Positions 15,000-23,791 of a stretch of 64,000 nt of DNA are shown here, one piece after another; position 1 is the stretch's first letter; the number at the start of each line of letters is the position of its first letter. The DNA is from Bog-473 sp963745665 (GTDB lineage: Bacteria; Actinomycetota; Acidimicrobiia; Acidimicrobiales; RAAP-2). Where the stretch lies: the NCBI GenBank assembly GCA_963745665.1, contig CAVUYE010000001.1:186001-250000 (forward strand), read 5' to 3'. The translations under genes and the position numbers were made by a program. A model generated the notes under the pieces. The model had not been told where the DNA came from and did not search any database. It saw only the letters and a list, made by a program, of their open reading frames with translations.

Positions 15000-16988
15000 T
15001 CATCCCTGCGCTGCAACGGCGGTGCCGCTCGCGTGCATGACGGCGGCCTCCACGATCTGCACGTCGGGCGGCTGAATCGCCAGCGGTCCGCCCGCCACCG
15101 GGACCTGCCACACCAGGGAGACATACGGCGTCGGCTGCAGCGTCGAGCCGCTCGCGCACGGCGGATACCCGGTGATGTCGAAAGGCATGGTGGGTGACCG
15201 CGTGGCCGGTCCGCAGACCTGGGTGCGGCGATGCCACTGGACGAGCGCGCCATAGGGCATGGGGACCTTGGTCTCGGTGGCGGGGAGGATGTACATGGCG
15301 GCAGCGAGCACGTCGGCGCCCGACGGTGTCATGGCGTAGACGAGGCCGTCGACGTGCTGGGGGTCGAGCGTTCGCTGCGCCGCGGCGTTGGCCGCCACGA
15401 TGGCCGGGTTCACGTAGGTCACGACCGGGTAGTCCGTCGGTGAGGCGGGCACGTAGCCGGCGGCGACAGCCGCGGCCGGGTTGGCGTAACCGGAGACGGC
15501 CGCGCTGGTCGCCTGCACGTACTGCACGGCACCGATATCGTCGGCCGCCGTCAAGCTCGGCGCACAACCACTCTCCGCCATGTGAATGTCGCTCGGCCCG
15601 TTGTTGCCGTCGGCCAGCAGCGTGGTCGCCTCGGCCTGGGGAATGGCCGGGCCCGTGTAGTGCCAGTCGGGCGTCGTCGTGTTGAAGCCGGCCGCCGCGC
15701 TGGCATCGGCCCCGTTCATATCCATGCCGTTGGTACCGCTCATGATCATGAACGGCGTATTCGCCAGATCGAGTCCCGAGATCTTGAGGCCGCTCTGGTG
15801 CGGCGTGCAGGTGCTCACCGTGGGGGACTGCGAGCTCGAGCGCGTGCTGCTCGCGTCCATGACCATGCCGCTCATGGCGCTGCTCGTCGACTCGGCCGCC
15901 ACCGCGGGATAGCTGGCGCTCAACGCCAGCGCCGCCCCCAGGGCGGCGATGCCGAGAACGGCCGCCGCGGGGCTCTGCCGCAGGACTTCGCCGGCGGGGG
16001 AACGCCAGGCCTCCTTGGACGCAATGAAGGTGGGCACCATGGCCGCGGCCAGGAGGATCACCAACGGGCCGGTGTTCGGGTCGGTGTCCGAGCCGCTGAA
16101 GACGTTGCCGACGAGGCCCTGCCCGGCCATCCAGAGCAAGAAGGAGAGCAGCGCGCCGGCGGCGAGGAACCAACCGGGGCGGCGGGCCACGAGTGGGCCG
16201 AGGCCGATGGCGACGGAGACGGCGGCGAGGATCCAGGCCGTCTGGGTCCCGGTGGTCGAGAACAAGTTGGCCAGGTTGGTCAGGAAGTGGGCGTACCAGC
16301 CGGGCACGGTCTGGCTCATGCCGGCAATGGCGCTCTGGGTCGACGTACGGGTGCGATTGGCGGGCAGCAGGAACAGCACGGCGGCCAGCGACCAGTAGCC
16401 GGCCCACACGGCCAGTGGCGTGATCGTGCGGCCGATGCCTTGAGCGGCGGCCGACGAGGCGACGCCGGCGGGGCGGTCGCTCCAGCCGACCCAGCGCCGC
16501 GGGGACCGGGGCCAGGCCATGAGACCGAGCAGCCCGTACATGAACACCGAGCCGGGAGCGCCGGTCAGCGCACTCGCCGTGCCGGTGAGGACCATGCCGA
16601 GGCCCTCACCGATGACCCAGACGCCTACGGCCCAGAAGAACGACACGACGAGCGCCGGGCGCACCGTGCGCCGGAAGAGCAGCCCGACGCCGATGAAGAC
16701 CTGGACCAATGCGAAGAACGTGTTCCACACCGCGATGTCGGGTGCAACGAAGTTCCCGATGTGCGTGATGAGGTCGCCGACGACGAAAGGCTGTCTGCCA
16801 GCGTTCGGCAGGATGAACGAGTCCACGAAGCCGCGGCCGAACATGAAGGGCTGGAACTGCAGGGCCGCGTCGAGGATCCAGAGCAGGCCGAGGGTGATCT
16901 GCAGCACCCGCTGCGAGCGCACGGCGAGCGGGAAGCGGCTGTGCTGCTCCTCCTGCTCTTCCTGCTCCGTGCCCGGGTCGCGCTCCAT
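15000..16988 (-). CDS. Multi-pass membrane protein with large extracellular C-terminal domain
   Basis: A 662-residue protein. An acidic N-terminus is followed by about nine hydrophobic segments up to residue 370, arranged as two DoxX-like halves (LQITLGLLWILDAALQFQPF; WNTFFALVQVFIGVGLLF). The last segment (AAVLGIAALGAALALSASYP) leads into a Ser/Thr-rich linker and an exported domain with several Cys, Met/His-rich SAMSGMVMDAS and repeated Ala/Gly stretches. The Met-rich patch could bind copper, but that is speculative. I do not recognise a characterised family. It follows the membrane GH18 gene on the same strand with a 40-base gap, so co-expression is plausible. Confidence 0.75.
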   Translation of the reverse strand: MERDPGTEQEEQEEQHSRFPLAVRSQRVLQITLGLLWILDAALQFQPFMFGRGFVDSFILPNAGRQPFVVGDLITHIGNFVAPDIAVWNTFFALVQVFIGVGLLFRRTVRPALVVSFFWAVGVWVIGEGLGMVLTGTASALTGAPGSVFMYGLLGLMAWPRSPRRWVGWSDRPAGVASSAAAQGIGRTITPLAVWAGYWSLAAVLFLLPANRTRTSTQSAIAGMSQTVPGWYAHFLTNLANLFSTTGTQTAWILAAVSVAIGLGPLVARRPGWFLAAGALLSFLLWMAGQGLVGNVFSGSDTDPNTGPLVILLAAAMVPTFIASKEAWRSPAGEVLRQSPAAAVLGIAALGAALALSASYPAVAAESTSSAMSGMVMDASSTRSSSQSPTVSTCTPHQSGLKISGLDLANTPFMIMSGTNGMDMNGADASAAAGFNTTTPDWHYTGPAIPQAEATTLLADGNNGPSDIHMAESGCAPSLTAADDIGAVQYVQATSAAVSGYANPAAAVAAGYVPASPTDYPVVTYVNPAIVAANAAAQRTLDPQHVDGLVYAMTPSGADVLAAAMYILPATETKVPMPYGALVQWHRRTQVCGPATRSPTMPFDITGYPPCASGSTLQPTPYVSLVWQVPVAGGPLAIQPPDVQIVEAAVMHASGTAVAAQG

Positions 16989-17028
16989 GCCCTGCTCTAC
17001 GCTACCGGCGGCCTGCCGGATGGCCGGG

Positions 17029-18858
17029 TCAGGGCAACTCGAAGTCCTGGGCGATGCAGTCGGTCGGCATGACGGCCTCGGCCACCGGGCTCCCGTTCAC
17101 GTTGTCGTAGACGTCCAGCGCGGCACCGTTGAGGCACGAGTACGCCACCACGTTGGACTGGAAGTCGGTCAGCGTGCCGGCGGGCAGCACTCCGAGCACC
17201 GTGCTCGAGGCCACTGGCGTGAGGTCGACGGTGGTGCCGTTGTACACGCCGGTGACGGACGCGGTCGTGGTGGTGGTGGTCGCGGCCGGCGGGGCGGAGG
17301 GTGCCGCGGTCTGGGATTCAGAGCCCGAGCCCGAGCCTGCGCCACTGCCACTGGTGGGGGCCGGCGACGCGGCGGCGGGCGGCGCAGCCGTCCCGCCCGT
17401 GCGGCTCGGCGAGGGCGCCGACGCGGACGCGCCCGGGGCGGATGTCGACGCGGGTGCCGCTACGGCAGCCGTGCTTGACGAGGTCGACTGGGGGCCGGTG
17501 CCGGGTGGCTCGCCCGGTGAGATCCCGTCGAGCGCGGCGATCATCTGTGCCCCGTCGCTCTCCATCCCCAGCGCCCAGATGCCGACGCCCCGCGCACCGT
17601 CCTGGGTCACCATCTGCGAGACGTCGTACAGACCGTTTTCGCCCTCGTAGTACGACTCGTGCCACTGGCCGTCCACCTGGTAGCTCGTCCACGCGGTGTC
17701 GGTGACCGGGTCCCAGTACTCGGGCCCGTTCCCGGCGGCCTGCGAGTCGGCGATGTCCGCCGCGCCACCGGTGGCATTCGCCCCCATGGTGCCGTTGTTC
17801 GTGGGCCAGTCGATGCCGAAGAACGGTGTGCCGATGATCACCTTCGACGCTGGCACCGCGGCGTCGTACTGGGCCAGCGTCGTCTGAGTGCTGAACATGC
17901 TGCTCGTGAGCGGCGAAGCCCCGGACGCCGTACCCGCGAGGTTGAGCTCGTAGTCCATGACGAAGAAGGCGTCGACGACCTGGCCCAAGGCGGGAATGTT
18001 GTAGAAGCCGCCGGGATCACCGGCCGACGAGGCGTAGGTGTCCATCGTGATCTGCCAGTGCGGATCGACTGACCGCAGCGAGCCCGCCACGGACGTGATC
18101 AGGTTGGTGAGGCCGGTCTGGTCGCCGCTCCCCTCGCCTTCGAAGTCGAAGTTCACGCCGTCGAGCGACTTGGCCTGCAGCAGGGGGATGAGCGCGCCGG
18201 ACAGCGTGGCGGCGGTGGTGGGCGATGACGTCAGCGAGTCGAGCGAGCTCTGCCCGAAGTCGTTGACGGTGAGCACGACGCGCTCCCCGGCCGCGTGCGC
18301 CCGCGTGATCAGGTCGGCGAGATCCTGGCTCTGGAAGCCGTCCCAGCCCGGGCCGCTCTCGTCGAGCGTCCCGTCGCCGTTCACGCCGATGGAGAAGTAG
18401 GCGATCGTCGACAACCCCGTGATGTCGAACATCGGCGACTGGGCCAGCGTCCAGTACGGCGCGAAGGCGAAGTCCTCGCGGGCGGCCAGCGGCGGCTGGT
18501 CGATCAGCGTGGCGGGAGCCGCCGTCGGCGCGGCGGTGGCCGGCGCCAGCGCCAGGGTGGCCGTGGCGCCGAGCTGCTTCAGCGACGCGTTGCCGGGGTT
18601 GTCGGCCAGGTTGGCGTCGACCCGGGCGTGGTGGGCCCGGGTGGCGAGGGCCTTGGGGGCGGCCGAACTGCTCATTCCGACGGTGAAGCCCACGCAGAGC
18701 ATGACCAAACAGAAGGTGATGGCGCCGATGGCCGCCCGCTTCCGGCGCAGGAAAGGCGCGTACTGCCGGACCCGAGCCCGTGCGCTCGCAGCTCCCCTTC
18801 CCAACCCCGACGGGATTCCTCCCCTGACGAGGTGGGCCAGCCTGTCAGCCAGCTCCAT
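17029..18858 (-). CDS. Membrane-anchored glycoside hydrolase family 18-like protein
   Basis: A 609-residue protein with one N-terminal membrane segment (about residues 44-62) and an extracellular GH18 TIM-barrel. The catalytic motif is LDGVNFDFEGE (Asp233, Asp238, Glu240), close to the DxxDxDxE signature; later motifs FFVMDYELN and GVGIWALGME are also typical of the barrel. A Pro/Ser/Ala/Thr-rich linker of about 100 residues separates it from a small C-terminal domain with two Cys (VVAYSCLNGAALDVYDNV). Likely substrates are chitin-like or peptidoglycan-like polysaccharides. A perfect 20-bp palindrome lies about 130 bases upstream. No convincing SD precedes the ATG. Confidence 0.85.
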   Translation of the reverse strand: MELADRLAHLVRGGIPSGLGRGAASARARVRQYAPFLRRKRAAIGAITFCLVMLCVGFTVGMSSSAAPKALATRAHHARVDANLADNPGNASLKQLGATATLALAPATAAPTAAPATLIDQPPLAAREDFAFAPYWTLAQSPMFDITGLSTIAYFSIGVNGDGTLDESGPGWDGFQSQDLADLITRAHAAGERVVLTVNDFGQSSLDSLTSSPTTAATLSGALIPLLQAKSLDGVNFDFEGEGSGDQTGLTNLITSVAGSLRSVDPHWQITMDTYASSAGDPGGFYNIPALGQVVDAFFVMDYELNLAGTASGASPLTSSMFSTQTTLAQYDAAVPASKVIIGTPFFGIDWPTNNGTMGANATGGAADIADSQAAGNGPEYWDPVTDTAWTSYQVDGQWHESYYEGENGLYDVSQMVTQDGARGVGIWALGMESDGAQMIAALDGISPGEPPGTGPQSTSSSTAAVAAPASTSAPGASASAPSPSRTGGTAAPPAAASPAPTSGSGAGSGSGSESQTAAPSAPPAATTTTTTASVTGVYNGTTVDLTPVASSTVLGVLPAGTLTDFQSNVVAYSCLNGAALDVYDNVNGSPVAEAVMPTDCIAQDFELP

Positions 18859-18988
18859 CCCTAGGGAAACTGGCTCGAGCCTCGGAAACTCACGGTTCGG
18901 CGTTCAACATCGGGTGCGGCAGCTGCTGTTGCCAACCCCCGGCGCCGGTTTTCCGCTGCGCGAGCCACCCCCGACGGGTTTCGTGGAC

Positions 18989-19008
18989 TCTAAACAGATC
19001 TGTTTAGA
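18989..19008. promoter_or_regulatory. Perfect 20-bp palindrome upstream of the GH18 gene
   Basis: TCTAAACAGATCTGTTTAGA is its own reverse complement over all 20 bases. It lies 131-150 bases upstream of the GH18 start codon, in the gap behind pntB. This symmetry and length are typical of operators for dimeric regulators such as TetR or GntR proteins. The regulator is not known. Confidence 0.6.
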
Positions 19009-19069
19009 CTTCTAGAAACCATCCCCGGCCCGCCAGGCGCCGCCCGGCCCGCCCGGCCACGTCCAGTCC

Positions 19070-20488
19070 TCAGGCCTCCCCGACGGCCGCCACCAGCTTT
19101 TGCAAGGTGTCCTTGGCGTCCCCGAAGAGCATGGTCGTCTTGGGGTCGTAGAGCAGTTCGTTGTCGATGCCGGCGAAGCCAGGCCGCATGGAGCGCTTGA
19201 GGAAGATGATGTTCTCGGCCTCGTCGGCGTTGATGATCGGCATGCCGTAGATGGGGCTGCCGGGCGTCGACTTGGCCGCCGGGTTGACGGTGTCGTTGGC
19301 CCCGACCACCAAGGCGACGTCGGCCGTGGCCATCTCGGTGTTGGCTTCGTCCATCTCCTTGAGCTCGTCGTAGGGCACGTTGGCCTCGGCCAGGAGCACG
19401 TTCATGTGCCCCGGCATGCGCCCGGCCACCGGGTGGATGGCGAAGAACGTGTCGACGCCACGCTCCTTGAGCGCGTCGGCCAGCTCGCGCACCGTGTGCT
19501 GGGCCTGGGCCACCGCCAACCCGTAGCCGGGGATGATGACGACCTTGCGCGCGTAGGCCAGCAGTACGCCGACGTCCTCGGGCGTCCCCGTCCGGACCGG
19601 CCGTGTCGCGTCGCCCGCCTCGCCGCCGGTGGCCGTGATCACCGAGCCGAACGCGCTGAAGAGGATGTTCGGCAGCGAGCGCCCCATGGCGCTGCTCATC
19701 AACCGGGTCAAGATGATGCCCGACGCTCCGACGAGCGTGCCGGCCACAATCAGCAGATCACTGTCGAGCACGAAGCCCGACGCGGCGACGGCCAGGCCCG
19801 TGAAGGAGTTGAGCAACGAAATCAGCACCGGCACGTCGGCCCCGCCGATGGGCAGGACGAAGATCACGCCGAGCACGAGCGCCAACACCAGGATGATCCA
19901 GACATAGACGATGCTCCCGGTGACCAGCGCCAGGATCACCATGACGGCGATGGCGGCGCCCACCAGCGCGTTGATGACCTGCTGGCCCGGGTAGGTGATC
20001 GGCCGCCCGGTGATGAGCTCCTGCAGCTTGATGAACGCGATGGCGCTGCCCGAGAAGGACACCGACCCGATGAGCACGCCCAGGAGCACCTCGGCGGTGA
20101 CGTAGACGGCTGGCTGCAACCCGAGCGAGTGCAGGTGCAGCAGCTCCACGATGGAGATCAGCGCGGCAGCCCCGCCGCCTACGCCGTTGAAGATGGCCAC
20201 CAGCTGGGGCATCGCGGTCATCTTCACGAAGCGGGCCACCGGCACGGCGATGGCCGCCCCCAGCGCCATGGCGATGAGCGCCAGCACGAGGTTCCAGCCC
20301 GAGTGCCGCAACGACGGCAGGGTGAAGGTCATGCCGATGGCGAGGGTCGCCGCCGCCGCGCCGACCAGGTTGCCGAGGCGGGCGTGGCGGGGAGAGCTCA
20401 GGCCCTTGAGGGCGATGATGAACCCGGCGATCGCGACCAGATAGGCCAGGTCGCGCGCGGTCGTCAGGGTGAAGGAGACGGCCAGCAT
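19070..20488 (-). CDS. pntB: NAD(P) transhydrogenase subunit beta
   Basis: The 472-residue subunit has eight or nine membrane helices (AIAGFIIALKGLSSP; NLVLALIAMALGAAIAVPVA; GGGAAALISIVELLHLHSLG) followed by the cytoplasmic NADP(H) domain: IIPGYGLAVAQAQHTVRELA, DTFFAIHPVAGRMPGHMNVL, VALVVGANDTVNPAAKSTPG. With PntA it couples hydride transfer from NADH to NADP+ to proton re-entry, supplying NADPH. Last of the three-gene operon: its ATG shares a base with the TGA of the small PntA subunit. Length and motifs are complete. Confidence 0.97.
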   Translation of the reverse strand: MLAVSFTLTTARDLAYLVAIAGFIIALKGLSSPRHARLGNLVGAAAATLAIGMTFTLPSLRHSGWNLVLALIAMALGAAIAVPVARFVKMTAMPQLVAIFNGVGGGAAALISIVELLHLHSLGLQPAVYVTAEVLLGVLIGSVSFSGSAIAFIKLQELITGRPITYPGQQVINALVGAAIAVMVILALVTGSIVYVWIILVLALVLGVIFVLPIGGADVPVLISLLNSFTGLAVAASGFVLDSDLLIVAGTLVGASGIILTRLMSSAMGRSLPNILFSAFGSVITATGGEAGDATRPVRTGTPEDVGVLLAYARKVVIIPGYGLAVAQAQHTVRELADALKERGVDTFFAIHPVAGRMPGHMNVLLAEANVPYDELKEMDEANTEMATADVALVVGANDTVNPAAKSTPGSPIYGMPIINADEAENIIFLKRSMRPGFAGIDNELLYDPKTTMLFGDAKDTLQKLVAAVGEA

Positions 20489-20913
20489 CAGGCGGCGCCT
20501 CCGCCGGGCTCAGGCGGGCCGGACGATCCCGGGGCTGCGGCGTCCTGTGCCGTCGTGTCCTGGGCCTTGGCCACTTGGGGCTTGGCCCGGTCCGCCGGCT
20601 TGCCCCTGAACATCTCGAGCATGCGGTCGGTCACCACGAAGCCCCCCACGACGTTCAAGGTGGCCAGGAAGACGGCCAGGAAGCCGAGCGTGACCTCGGC
20701 CGCGCCGTGCGCCTCGCCCATGATCGTCAACGCGCCCACCAACACGATGCCGTGGATGGCGTTCGATCCCGACATCAACGGCGTGTGCAGAATGCTGGGC
20801 ACCTTCGACACGACCTCAATGCCCACGAAGGCGGCCAGCACGAAGACGGTCAGGTACTCGACGATCCCTGTGGTCGATCCGGTCGGCGTCGACGTCAGCA
20901 GCAAATGGATCAC
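20488..20913 (-). CDS. pntAB: NAD(P) transhydrogenase subunit alpha 2 (membrane part of PntA)
   Basis: The 141-residue protein carries the membrane part that is fused to PntA in E. coli but separate in many actinobacteria: LTVFVLAAFVGIEVVSKVPS, LHTPLMSGSNAIHGIVLVGA, TLGFLAVFLATLNVVGGFVV, TDRMLEMF. The start is a GTG at 20913 overlapping the stop of pntAA (GTGA), which also excludes the longer upstream frame. The C-terminus is a Pro/Gly/Ala-rich cytoplasmic tail. It assembles with PntB in the membrane proton channel. Confidence 0.95.
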   Translation of the reverse strand: MIHLLLTSTPTGSTTGIVEYLTVFVLAAFVGIEVVSKVPSILHTPLMSGSNAIHGIVLVGALTIMGEAHGAAEVTLGFLAVFLATLNVVGGFVVTDRMLEMFRGKPADRAKPQVAKAQDTTAQDAAAPGSSGPPEPGGGAA

Positions 20914-22073
20914 GACTGCGCTCCCTGTGTCCCGCCGGCCCCGTCGGAGGTCCCGCCGAGCAGCTCCACCGCGGCCGGCGCCACCGCGGCGCCCTCGCGC
21001 AGCACGCACATGCCGGCCACGATCTCGTCGTCCCAGTCCGGCTCGAGCGTCCCCGACGGGCCCATCAACGCCAGCACATTCGCCACGTTGCGGGAGAAGA
21101 GGAAGCTGGCGTGGGTCGGCATGCCTGACGGGGGGTTCGCCATGCCGACCACGTGGACGCCCCCATGGTTCACGATCTCACCCGCCACCGTCAGCTCGCA
21201 GTTGCCACCCTGGTCCGCCGCCATATCCACCACGACGGCACCCTCGCCCATACCCTCGACCATCGAGACCGTGAGCAGCACCGGGGCCTTGCGGCCCGGC
21301 ACGGCCGCGGTGGTGATGACGACGTCGGAGCGCCCGACCTCCTCGGCCAGGGCGGCGCGCTGGCGGTCCAGCTCCTCGGGCGAGAGCTCGCGGGCATAGC
21401 CGCCGGTGCCCTCGGCCGAGACGCCGGTGTCGACGAAGGTGGCACCCAGGCTCTCAGCCTCTTCCTTGGCCGCGGCCCGCACGTCGTAGGCCTTGACCAC
21501 GGCGCCGAGCCGGCGCGCCGTGGCGATCGACTGCAGGCCGGCCACCCCGACGCCCATGACGAGCACCTTGGCCGGTGGCACCGTACCCGCCGCCGTCATG
21601 AACATCGGGAAGAACTTGGCCAGGTGCTCGGCCGCGCTCAGCCCCGCTCGATACCCCGACACCGTCGCCTGTGAGCTCAAGGCGTCCATGCCCTGGGCCC
21701 GGCTGATGCGGGGCAGCAGGTCGAAGCTGAAGACGGTCGCCTTCTTGGCCGCCAGGGCGCGCACGGCGTCGGCGGACTGCGCCACGCCGAAGAAGCTCAG
21801 GAGCGCCGCGCCCTCGGGGAGCGCCGCGACATCGTCCGCGCTCGGCGCGTTGACCCGCACCACCAGCCCGGCGCCGATGAGCGTCGCGGCGACGTCGGGG
21901 GCGACCGTGGCACCGGCCTCGGTGTAGGCCCTGTCGCTGAAGGCGGCCTCCGTGCCGGCGCCGGCCTGCACGCAAACCTCCCAGCCTGCGCTGATCAGCT
22001 TCTTGGCCACGTCGGGGACGATGGCCACGCGGCGCTCGCCCGGACGGGTCTCGGTGGGGACCGCCAATTTCAC
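20910..22073 (-). CDS. pntAA: NAD(P) transhydrogenase subunit alpha 1 (NAD-binding)
   Basis: The 387-residue soluble subunit binds NAD(H). Alanine-dehydrogenase/PntA motifs are clear: VPTETRPGERRVAIVPDVAK at the N-terminus, KVLVMGVGVAGLQSIATARR (Rossmann glycine motif), and DVVITTAAVPGRKAPVL then VVVDMAADQGGN in the nucleotide domain. GTG start at 22073. A TAAACA sequence 8 nt upstream, part of CTGTTTAG at 22081-22088 read on the minus strand, could be the -10 box or a regulator half-site. First gene of the pntAA-pntAB-pntB operon. Confidence 0.96.
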   Translation of the reverse strand: MKLAVPTETRPGERRVAIVPDVAKKLISAGWEVCVQAGAGTEAAFSDRAYTEAGATVAPDVAATLIGAGLVVRVNAPSADDVAALPEGAALLSFFGVAQSADAVRALAAKKATVFSFDLLPRISRAQGMDALSSQATVSGYRAGLSAAEHLAKFFPMFMTAAGTVPPAKVLVMGVGVAGLQSIATARRLGAVVKAYDVRAAAKEEAESLGATFVDTGVSAEGTGGYARELSPEELDRQRAALAEEVGRSDVVITTAAVPGRKAPVLLTVSMVEGMGEGAVVVDMAADQGGNCELTVAGEIVNHGGVHVVGMANPPSGMPTHASFLFSRNVANVLALMGPSGTLEPDWDDEIVAGMCVLREGAAVAPAAVELLGGTSDGAGGTQGAQS

Positions 22074-22149
22074 GGACGCTCTGTTTAGCAGCTGAACCCG
22101 CGTTTGCCCCTAATCGAGCGGAAAACGAACAGGACACTGAATGGCCACG

Positions 22150-22908
22150 TCAGGGCCCGGCGACGGCCCCCAGGAACGGCGGCGGCTCCCCGCCTCCGTG
22201 CACGACCAGATTGGCCCCCGTGACGTAGGAGGCGGCGTCGCTCGCCAAGTACAAACAGGCTTCGGCCACGTCGGCCGGCGTACCCATGCGCCCGACCGGC
22301 ACGGTGGCGGCCGCCCGCGCCATACCCTCGGGCCCGCCGTAGAAGTCGTCGCCGGCCCCGGTGTCGAGCAACCCGGCGGTGACGCAGTTGACGCGGACCA
22401 CGGGGGCCCATTCGACGGCGAGCGTCGCCGTGAGGTTGATGAGGCCCGCCTTGGCCGCGCCGTAGGCGGATGCGCCGGGCGACGGGCGCATCCCCGACAC
22501 GCTCGACACGTTCACGATGGCGCCGCCGTCCTCCTGCACGGCCATCACCTTGTGGGCCGACTGGGCGCACCACAGAGGCGCCAGGAGGTTCAAACCGACG
22601 ATGGCCTCGACGAAGCGCGGCGAGGCGTCGGCCGCCGCCACGTGGGGCGAGCCCCCGGCGTTGTTGATCAGGACGTCGAGCCGGCCGAAGACCTCGACCG
22701 CCTTGGCGATGACCCGTTCGGCCTCGGGCGGCTTGCGGATGTCCGCCGTGACGAAGACGGCTCCCTCGACCTCGGCCTCGTTGCGCCCGCAGGCCACGAC
22801 GTGCGCCCCGGCGGCGGCGAACGCCGCCACCACGCCCGCCCCGACCCCGCGGGATCCCCCCGTGACCACCACGACACGCTCGCTGAAGTCGTAGATGGGC
22901 TGGGTCAC
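22150..22908 (-). CDS. SDR-family oxidoreductase
   Basis: A 252-residue short-chain dehydrogenase with cofactor motif VVVTGGSRGVGAG, NNAG (VLINNAGGSP), catalytic Ser in VNVSSVSG and Tyr-x3-Lys in YGAAKAG. I set the start at the GTG at 22908 because TAGGGT lies exactly 7 nt upstream; the longer frame from 22950 would place that promoter inside the gene. It is divergent from echA20. In M. tuberculosis two SDRs (Rv3548c, Rv3549c) sit at the same position relative to echA20-ipdAB, so a role in steroid ring degradation is inferred. The substrate is unknown. Confidence 0.9.
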   Translation of the reverse strand: MTQPIYDFSERVVVVTGGSRGVGAGVVAAFAAAGAHVVACGRNEAEVEGAVFVTADIRKPPEAERVIAKAVEVFGRLDVLINNAGGSPHVAAADASPRFVEAIVGLNLLAPLWCAQSAHKVMAVQEDGGAIVNVSSVSGMRPSPGASAYGAAKAGLINLTATLAVEWAPVVRVNCVTAGLLDTGAGDDFYGGPEGMARAAATVPVGRMGTPADVAEACLYLASDAASYVTGANLVVHGGGEPPPFLGAVAGP

Positions 22909-22915
22909 CGGGCAA

Positions 22916-22921
22916 ACCCTA
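22916..22921 (-). promoter_or_regulatory. -10 box TAGGGT of the SDR gene
   Basis: TAGGGT ends 7 nt before the GTG at 22908 and no SD is present. It decides this start over the upstream alternative at 22950. Confidence 0.55.
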
Positions 22922-22981
22922 TGTCCAGGAGTCCGCACTGGCCGGGCCACAGGACGCTGACCTAAGTTCGCCCTGGCTTTT

Positions 22982-22996
22982 CTGACGCCGCGTCAG
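22982..22996. promoter_or_regulatory. Palindromic operator-like site CTGACG-N3-CGTCAG (copy 1)
   Basis: CTGACGCCGCGTCAG is a 7+1+7 inverted repeat in the divergent region between the SDR gene and echA20, 30 bases before the echA20 ATG. The same TGACG-N3-CGTCA arrangement occurs at 38637 and 49151, also just upstream of genes. Confidence 0.55.
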
Positions 22997-23025
22997 GGCC
23001 CAGACCGAGGAGAACCCGCGCCCGC

Positions 23026-23784
23026 ATGCCCATCGATGTGTTGCAGGAGCACGACGGGATCGCCGAGGTGGTCATCAACCACCCGCCGGTCAACGCGCTC
23101 GACGTGGCGGGCTGGTTCGAGCTGGCCGACGCCCTCCTCGCCGTGGGCCGCGTGCCCACCAACCGCGTGGCCATCCTGCGGGCGACCGGGCGCGGCTTCT
23201 GCGCCGGCGTGGACATCAAGGAGATCAACGCCAAGGGCGACGAGGCGCTGGTCGGGGTGAACCGCGGCTGCGCCGCCGCCTTTGCCGCCGTCTACGACTG
23301 CGAGGTCCCCGTGATCGCAGCGGTGCAGGGCTTCTGCCTCGGCGGCGGCATCGGCCTGGCCGGCAACGCCGACATGCTCGTCGCCTCCGAGGACGCCACC
23401 TTCGGGCTGCCCGAGGTCGACCGCGGCGCGCTCGGCGCCGCCACGCACCTGGCCCGGCTGGTCCCCCAGCACGCCATGCGCAAGATGGTCTACACCGCGA
23501 AGCCCATCACCGCCGCCGAGCTGGCGGCCTACGGCTCGGTCGCCGCCGTGGTGCCACCGGACCGCCTCCATGCGGCCGCGCTCGAGCTGGCCGCCGACAT
23601 CGCCACCAAGAGCCCCACCATCATCCGCCGAGCCAAGGAGTCGCTGAACGGCATCGACCCCGTCGACGTGAAGCGCAGTTATCGCTTCGAGCAGGGCTTC
23701 ACGTACGAGCTGCACGTGCGCGGCGTGGCCGACGAGCAGCGCGCCGCCTTCGTCGAGAAGCGCGACGCCGACACCTCCCGATGA
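23026..23784 (+). CDS. echA20: Enoyl-CoA hydratase/isomerase family, EchA20-like ring D hydrolase
   Basis: The 252-residue crotonase-fold enzyme has VINHPPVNALDVAGW near the start, the oxyanion-hole loops RGFCAGVDIKEIN and GFCLGGGIGLAGNADMLVAS, and FGLPEVDRGALGAATHLARL. In M. tuberculosis EchA20 hydrolyses ring D of the CoA thioester of the C/D-ring remnant of cholesterol. Here it is followed by ipdA (7-base gap), ipdB and ipdC in the same order as that pathway. The start ATG at 23026 has GAGGAGAA about 13 nt upstream. The palindrome at 22982-22996 is a likely operator. Confidence 0.9.
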   Translation: MPIDVLQEHDGIAEVVINHPPVNALDVAGWFELADALLAVGRVPTNRVAILRATGRGFCAGVDIKEINAKGDEALVGVNRGCAAAFAAVYDCEVPVIAAVQGFCLGGGIGLAGNADMLVASEDATFGLPEVDRGALGAATHLARLVPQHAMRKMVYTAKPITAAELAAYGSVAAVVPPDRLHAAALELAADIATKSPTIIRRAKESLNGIDPVDVKRSYRFEQGFTYELHVRGVADEQRAAFVEKRDADTSR

Positions 23785-23791
23785 AGCGCTG

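Noticed and set aside
18989..19008. The 20-bp palindrome as a KstR site
   Set aside because: The AAC and GTT are six bases apart rather than two, so it does not fit the KstR consensus; a different regulator is more likely.
19100..21274. 724-codon plus-strand frame opposite pntB and pntAB
   Set aside because: The minus strand has three complete transhydrogenase genes; the frame shows only mirrored hydrophobic codons as Asp/His/Gly repeats.
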